64,000 nt of DNA from Priapulus caudatus (lineage: Eukaryota > Priapulida > Priapulimorpha > Priapulimorphida > Priapulidae). Position 1 is the first letter of the stretch. Each line of letters starts with the position of its first letter. Under the pieces are notes generated by a model. That model searched no databases. It saw nothing but the letters and a program-made list of their open reading frames with translations, and was not told the origin of the DNA. Below are positions 59,599 to 64,000 of this stretch, in pieces. A program made the translations under genes and the position numbers. The stretch is from positions 258,764 through 322,763 of the forward strand of contig NW_014577134.1 of assembly GCF_000485595.1 (NCBI RefSeq), read 5' to 3'.

Positions 59599-59999
59599 CC
59601 TAGCTGCATGCGTTCTCGGCGACAGACTACGCAGTGCGTCACGACGTAGGTATGCCGCGATCTTACTCGATTCTGGGGAATTCTCTCAGCGACCAGAGCA
59701 CCAACCGTTTTTCTTGCGATGGAATCGCGATTAACGTTTCGCAATGCTGTGTGTACTTGCTCGAATTCGTGCGCGTCGTATTATTTGCGCGCAGGTGTGA
59801 TTTGACCCGCCGCGGGGAGATGTGTTCGCCCTCTCAAGTCGGACGCTTTTGTTTACGTTAATTGTGTCTAGACGGTTGAATCTGTGGAATACTGTGTTGC
59901 CTATAATAAGTTCTGGGTTTGGTGTTATCATGGGCCGTGATGACTAGTAGGGGTGCTTGTGCGTTACGTGACAAATACGAGTACCGCGTAATATACAAT

Positions 60000-60175
60000 T
60001 ACTACTAACCTACTACTACTAGCTGACTACTACTAAATAATACATAAGTAATAATAATCAATATATTATTATTATTGATTATTATCTATCATTATTATTA
60101 TTATCAAATAAATAATTATATATTATTAATTATTATTATTATGTATTATTATTATTATCATCATCCAATCATAAG
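60000..60175. repeat. ACT / ATT trinucleotide-rich AT region
   Basis: TACTACT repeats pass into ATTATT repeats over about 175 bp. Confidence 0.85.
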
Positions 60176-60725
60176 ATATAACTAACGGATTATATAACAT
60201 TGTTTTAATCGGCCGTGTCTCGGATACTGATCGTACTGGCGACGAGCTAGCGAGGCAGGCTTGTTGACTTTGTCGTGTACGTACTAATCCTCTGTCCTCC
60301 TGTATCAGCTAGGGTCTCGCTGCCGGATGACAGCGTCCGGAAAGCTTATTGTGCTCATGTTTATGTCATCGTCGTTTGTTGTTTTTTAATCTCTCGAGAA
60401 ACAATTGAACGCCGGGAGATTCGCTGAGACAGGCTGCTTGTTTTCGCAGCGGCGACCGTACGCGAAACACGTTGCTGGCACGAAGGCGATGCATATAAGT
60501 TAGTATTAGCCGGGCGGGGGCGCACGCTTTGTTCGACTGCATTGTTCTTCTTAGATTACTGCTCGCCGAAATGGCACACAGATGACTGGGTTGTAAACAA
60601 ACACGGCGTTTAGGCGTGTAGCGGTTTCGGCGGTATCAAGCATATAAGCATCTAGCTAGGGTGTCGTCGTCTGATGCATGGCTGAAGTTTCGTGTGGCGC
60701 TGTGTTAACAGTGTCAGAAGTTGGC

Positions 60726-60800
60726 TGTGTAGACAGTGTCTGTGGTAGGCGTGGTAGACAATGTCTGTGGTAGGCTGTATAGACAGTGTCTCGTGGTGTT
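60726..60800. repeat. Three-copy repeat of about 24 bp
   Basis: GTAGACAGTGTCTGTGGTAGGC-like words occur three times with small differences. Confidence 0.85.
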
Positions 60801-61084
60801 TATGCCGCGGTCTGGCCTTAAACTCCATTTCGCCTACGGCGAATTCGCCAATTGTCTATAGCAAAAACTTCCGGCCTTGGGTCTACACCCCTACTTTCGC
60901 CTACTCCTACAAATTCGTCTACACTAAATCACCCCCAATCCATCAATTATTTTCTTTACATAGTTTGTCCACTACATAATCATCTATAATGTAATATATG
61001 GTTTTGATTACATACATAGACTAGACGAGTGGCATCCCACATTTAATTTAATTTGTCCTGGTATTGTTGTAATATCAATACTGG

Positions 61085-61560
61085 AGCATGAGATGGCACC
61101 ATTACCCATTCTGAGAGTAGACGAAATGGGAGTGAAGCGAAATGGAGAATATATGCCAATCTGAGAGTAGAATCGAAATGGGGAGTCAGGCGAAATCCCG
61201 GAAATATTGGCAATTCTGAGAGTAGACGAAATGGGAGTAAGGCGAAATGGGAAATATTGTCCATTCTGAGAGTAAGACGAAATGGGAATGATTGTCCATT
61301 CTGAGAGTAGAACGAAATGGGGTAGGCCCGAAATGGGAAATGTCCATATCTTGAGAGTAGACGAAATCGGAATATTGTCATCTCTGAGCCCAGTAGACGA
61401 AATGGCTCGTAGGCGAAATGGGAAATATTTGTCCATCGTCTGAGAGGTAGACGAACATGGGAAATATTGTTTATCTCCTGAGAGTAGACGCAAAAATGGG
61501 AAGGTAGCGAAGATGGGAGTAGGCGGAAAATTGCGGGAGTAAGGCCAATCTTGGATGTTA
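61085..61560. repeat. About 50-bp minisatellite, error-rich
   Basis: Units contain ATTCTGAGAGTAGACGAAAT, GGGAGTAAGGCGAAATGG and GAAATATTGTCC. Later units have many indels. A sequence resembling the reverse complement of the unit (CCATTTCGCCTAC, TTTCGCCTACTCC) occurs at 60822-60930, so the locus has an inverted arrangement. The minus-strand frame of 213 codons is repeat-derived. Confidence 0.85.
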
Positions 61561-63242
61561 TACCGCTGTGTAGACAGGCCCTGCTTAAATTCCCAAGGTC
61601 GACAGCGTTTAATTGAAATTTTGCGAATAAAGAGACAAAAAACTATCAAAATACGGCACCTTAATAACTAATCCCTGACATACTATTTTAGGCACGACAG
61701 CAATGTGTTACCATTAAAACGAGTGTAAAATTAAATTATTCGAAATTTGGTAATCACCAGAGAAATATCCATTTATACACTCGACTACAAAGTCAGAACA
61801 CATTGGAACGGAGAAATGCAGCGTTTTCTGACGTCAGGGACCGGCGGCTCAACCTACACATGTACGCGCCAACAAAACCAGCTCTGACACGTTCACATGT
61901 ACCGTTTATGGAGAAATGAGCATGTACACAGGTGGCACATAGTATATCAGCTATGTGAATAAAGTTAACCAATGAAAATCGTAAAAAATTTCCCTAAAAA
62001 CCTTGAGAGGATCCCTGTTTGCTTATGGCTTGGCTCCAAGGTTTCGCATTTCTACACGAGGCTGATATAGATAGTGTAAACGATTTGCAATACGAAGAGC
62101 GACGAAGGGCAGCAGCCCCCTCTATATTTTTGTAGAAATATACGGTCCAATAATCCGAATAGACGGGACCAAGTACTGTTTTGGTCGCAACATCCCATTC
62201 TGGCGAGGTATTAACTTATTTATTTAAAAACTATATTTAAATAGAGTATATCTTTGATGACCTGAAAAAATATTTCGCCTCATATGTCCTACATATTCTT
62301 TAATTTAGGCGAGGATTTTGTCCCGCATCATACTATTAAACGCATTGATCAAGGCTGGTTCACCGTAGGCCTAGTATCTCGTTTCTGTGCGTAGCCAGTA
62401 ATTCCACATAAAATTGAACCACTACCGGGCGAAGCGGCTCTCATCTTTCCCGTAATGCGTGACGACACGTAATATGTTTTTTTTTTTTTTGTCACGATGT
62501 ATGAGTTGTGAAGGATAAGGGTTGACCCTGCGAAATTGTTTATCAAGTGAGATTTTTATTGAAATTCAATGTCTGCTCGATAAATACAATTCTGTGGAAT
62601 ATATGCGAGTGTTGTGCGCGTAGCTATATTGCTTTTTTCTTATCGGTGCGTGATAATGAGGCGTAATTAAAGGTCATTTTGTCATTCAATTTTAATTAAA
62701 AGTAAAACGTGTACTTCAGTGAAGACGAGTTTATTTTCCAGCACAGGCAACTGTGTCTGAGAAAGTGTTATTACATCATATATACCCACAACCAACTCCA
62801 GAAGAGCACATGAATTTGCAGCGGTGCATGATTAAATTGATTTCGCCGGAATGATTGCATAGTGTGCTGGTCACTGCCTTGTCGAATCAGACTGCTGCAA
62901 TGCTTGCTGTACCATTACATGTTGCCATATATGCAACGTGAACGTCAAGTGACCGCACTACATCTTCTATTCCGTGTTACATGAACTGGCTTTATGCGGG
63001 CCGTGCACACCCCCCCGCAGCGGCCCTTTTCGTCTTTCTCGAATATTCTTCTTTAAAATTAAACGGTAGATCTTCTTGATAGTAATCAACTTTTTTCGAG
63101 AAACCGTCGTGTATGAATCGTGACCTGAAAAAGCCTGAACTTGAGAGACGATGCTTGATCTCAAAAGCATGGCCTTTTAAATATATGACACACCATTTTC
63201 TGTTGTACATTTTTATTCATCCATTTATCTATCTAACCTATT

Positions 63243-63390
63243 ATATATATAGTATCATATATATATTAAGTATATATATATAAATAGGTGTGTGTGTGTG
63301 TGCGTGCGTGCGGTGCGAGCGAGGCGAGCGTGCGTCGCGTGCGCGCCGTTGTGTGTGCGTGCGTGCGGCGTGCGTGCGTGCGTCGCGTGG
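63243..63390. repeat. (TA)n then GT/GCGTGC microsatellite
   Basis: About 45 bp of TATA followed by GTGT and interrupted GCGTGC repeats. Confidence 0.9.
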
Positions 63391-63691
63391 CGTGGGCGTA
63401 TATGTATCCAGGATGATCAGTGAGTTTGATCAGGCGACAATCGAAATCTTGAATTACTGCTTGGTGGCGGATACCACGCCAGCGCTGTTGTGCTAATTCT
63501 AAGCATATAATAGAACAATATTTGATAACTCCTATATATTCGTCTTTTAGCGGATAAGCTTAGTATTACGATTGTTTTTTGTTAATGGACGGTAACGGGT
63601 ACAATATCGTCGATACAGAGCTTCGCCCACCGGCTATAATATTTTGTTTGTTACTACTCATAAAAATGTTAACTACCCATTTGCTGTTAGG

Positions 63692-63752
63692 CGTCCCCCT
63701 AACGTTTTCCCTAACGTTTCCTAAACGTTTTCGCTAACGTTTCCTAAAACGT
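63692..63752. repeat. Short CTAACGTTT repeat
   Basis: About five imperfect copies of CCTAACGTTTTC-like words of 12-16 bp. Confidence 0.8.
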
Positions 63753-64000
63753 TTTTTTTGGTAAAAAAATGAAGAGTATATTACAGATTGTTAAACTTTA
63801 TAATATTTTCAGGTACTCGCTCGTTTCTAATATCACGCCCTGCGTTCTAATACTGCCAATTCAGATCATATGGCCCTGTACGCCTTTGTTTCTTCGCCGA
63901 GTTTAGTGAACGTGTAATGTACCCTGCCCTCATAATGGCGAGATTAAATTGCATAATGTGCGAGTTCCGATTGCTGCATAAATTTCCTTTAATCACGACT

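Larger units (their letters stand above)
58601..64000. other. Distal region without recognised gene
   Basis: Apart from the minisatellites and microsatellites listed, 59.35-60.0, 61.6-63.2 and 63.4-63.7 kb hold AT-moderate DNA with only short frames. No gene or RNA could be supported. Confidence 0.5.

Overview
This is a 64 kb piece of an animal (metazoan) nuclear genome. It has one recognisable protein-coding gene, spread over at least 30 kb on the + strand, inside a large amount of repeat-rich non-coding DNA. Evidence for an animal: GT-AG introns of 23.4 kb, 4.7 kb and 0.84 kb, very abundant dinucleotide and GTGC-type microsatellites, and a developmental C2H2 zinc-finger transcription factor of the lin-29/rotund/squeeze (vertebrate ZNF362/ZNF384) family. 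A short interstitial CCCTAA/TTAGGG tract argues against typical insect (TTAGG) and nematode (TTAGGC) telomere repeats and fits a non-insect invertebrate. The phylum cannot be fixed from this window. Two N-gaps and several noisy repeat regions suggest a draft assembly built partly from poorly polished reads.

Layout. 1-5.7 kb: upstream or intronic DNA rich in GT/GC microsatellites, no gene recognised. 5,681-5,738: small exon with a probable start codon. 5.7-29.1 kb: putative intron 1, holding microsatellites, a TTAA-flanked inverted-repeat element (17.7-18.2 kb), a poly-A tract, a CA/GT palindrome, a TAG array and a CT/GA-rich stretch (24.9-28.3 kb) with a gap and a probable assembly duplication. 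29,153-29,391: exon encoding the N-terminal linker and the first half of zinc finger 1. 29.4-34.1 kb: intron 2, with a 58-bp minisatellite (30.8-32.1 kb) and a 21-bp minisatellite next to the splice acceptor. 34,093-34,312 and 35,152-35,999: exons encoding the rest of six C2H2 fingers and the C-terminal region, ending in TGA at 35,997-35,999. The splice phases agree across all four exons and give a 451-residue model.

36-48 kb: 3' UTR and/or intergenic DNA, with microsatellites, an inverted repeat enclosing the telomere-like tract, and a 154-bp-offset tandem duplication. 48.4-58.6 kb: a dense repeat cluster. A 2.8 kb array of 15-bp units abuts a flanking module ('A') that recurs in inverted orientation next to a second short stretch of the same array, and other parts of A recur as the arms of a roughly 1.5 kb fold-back element. 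I read this as one family of fold-back mobile elements carrying a minisatellite, and it is the best candidate here for something undescribed. 58.7-64 kb: degenerate minisatellites and AT-rich DNA with no gene seen.

Most long open frames in the window come from tandem repeats: units of 15 or 21 bp, or stop-free 58-bp units, produce long but biologically doubtful frames on both strands. No tRNA, rRNA, CRISPR array or reverse transcriptase/transposase gene was recognised.
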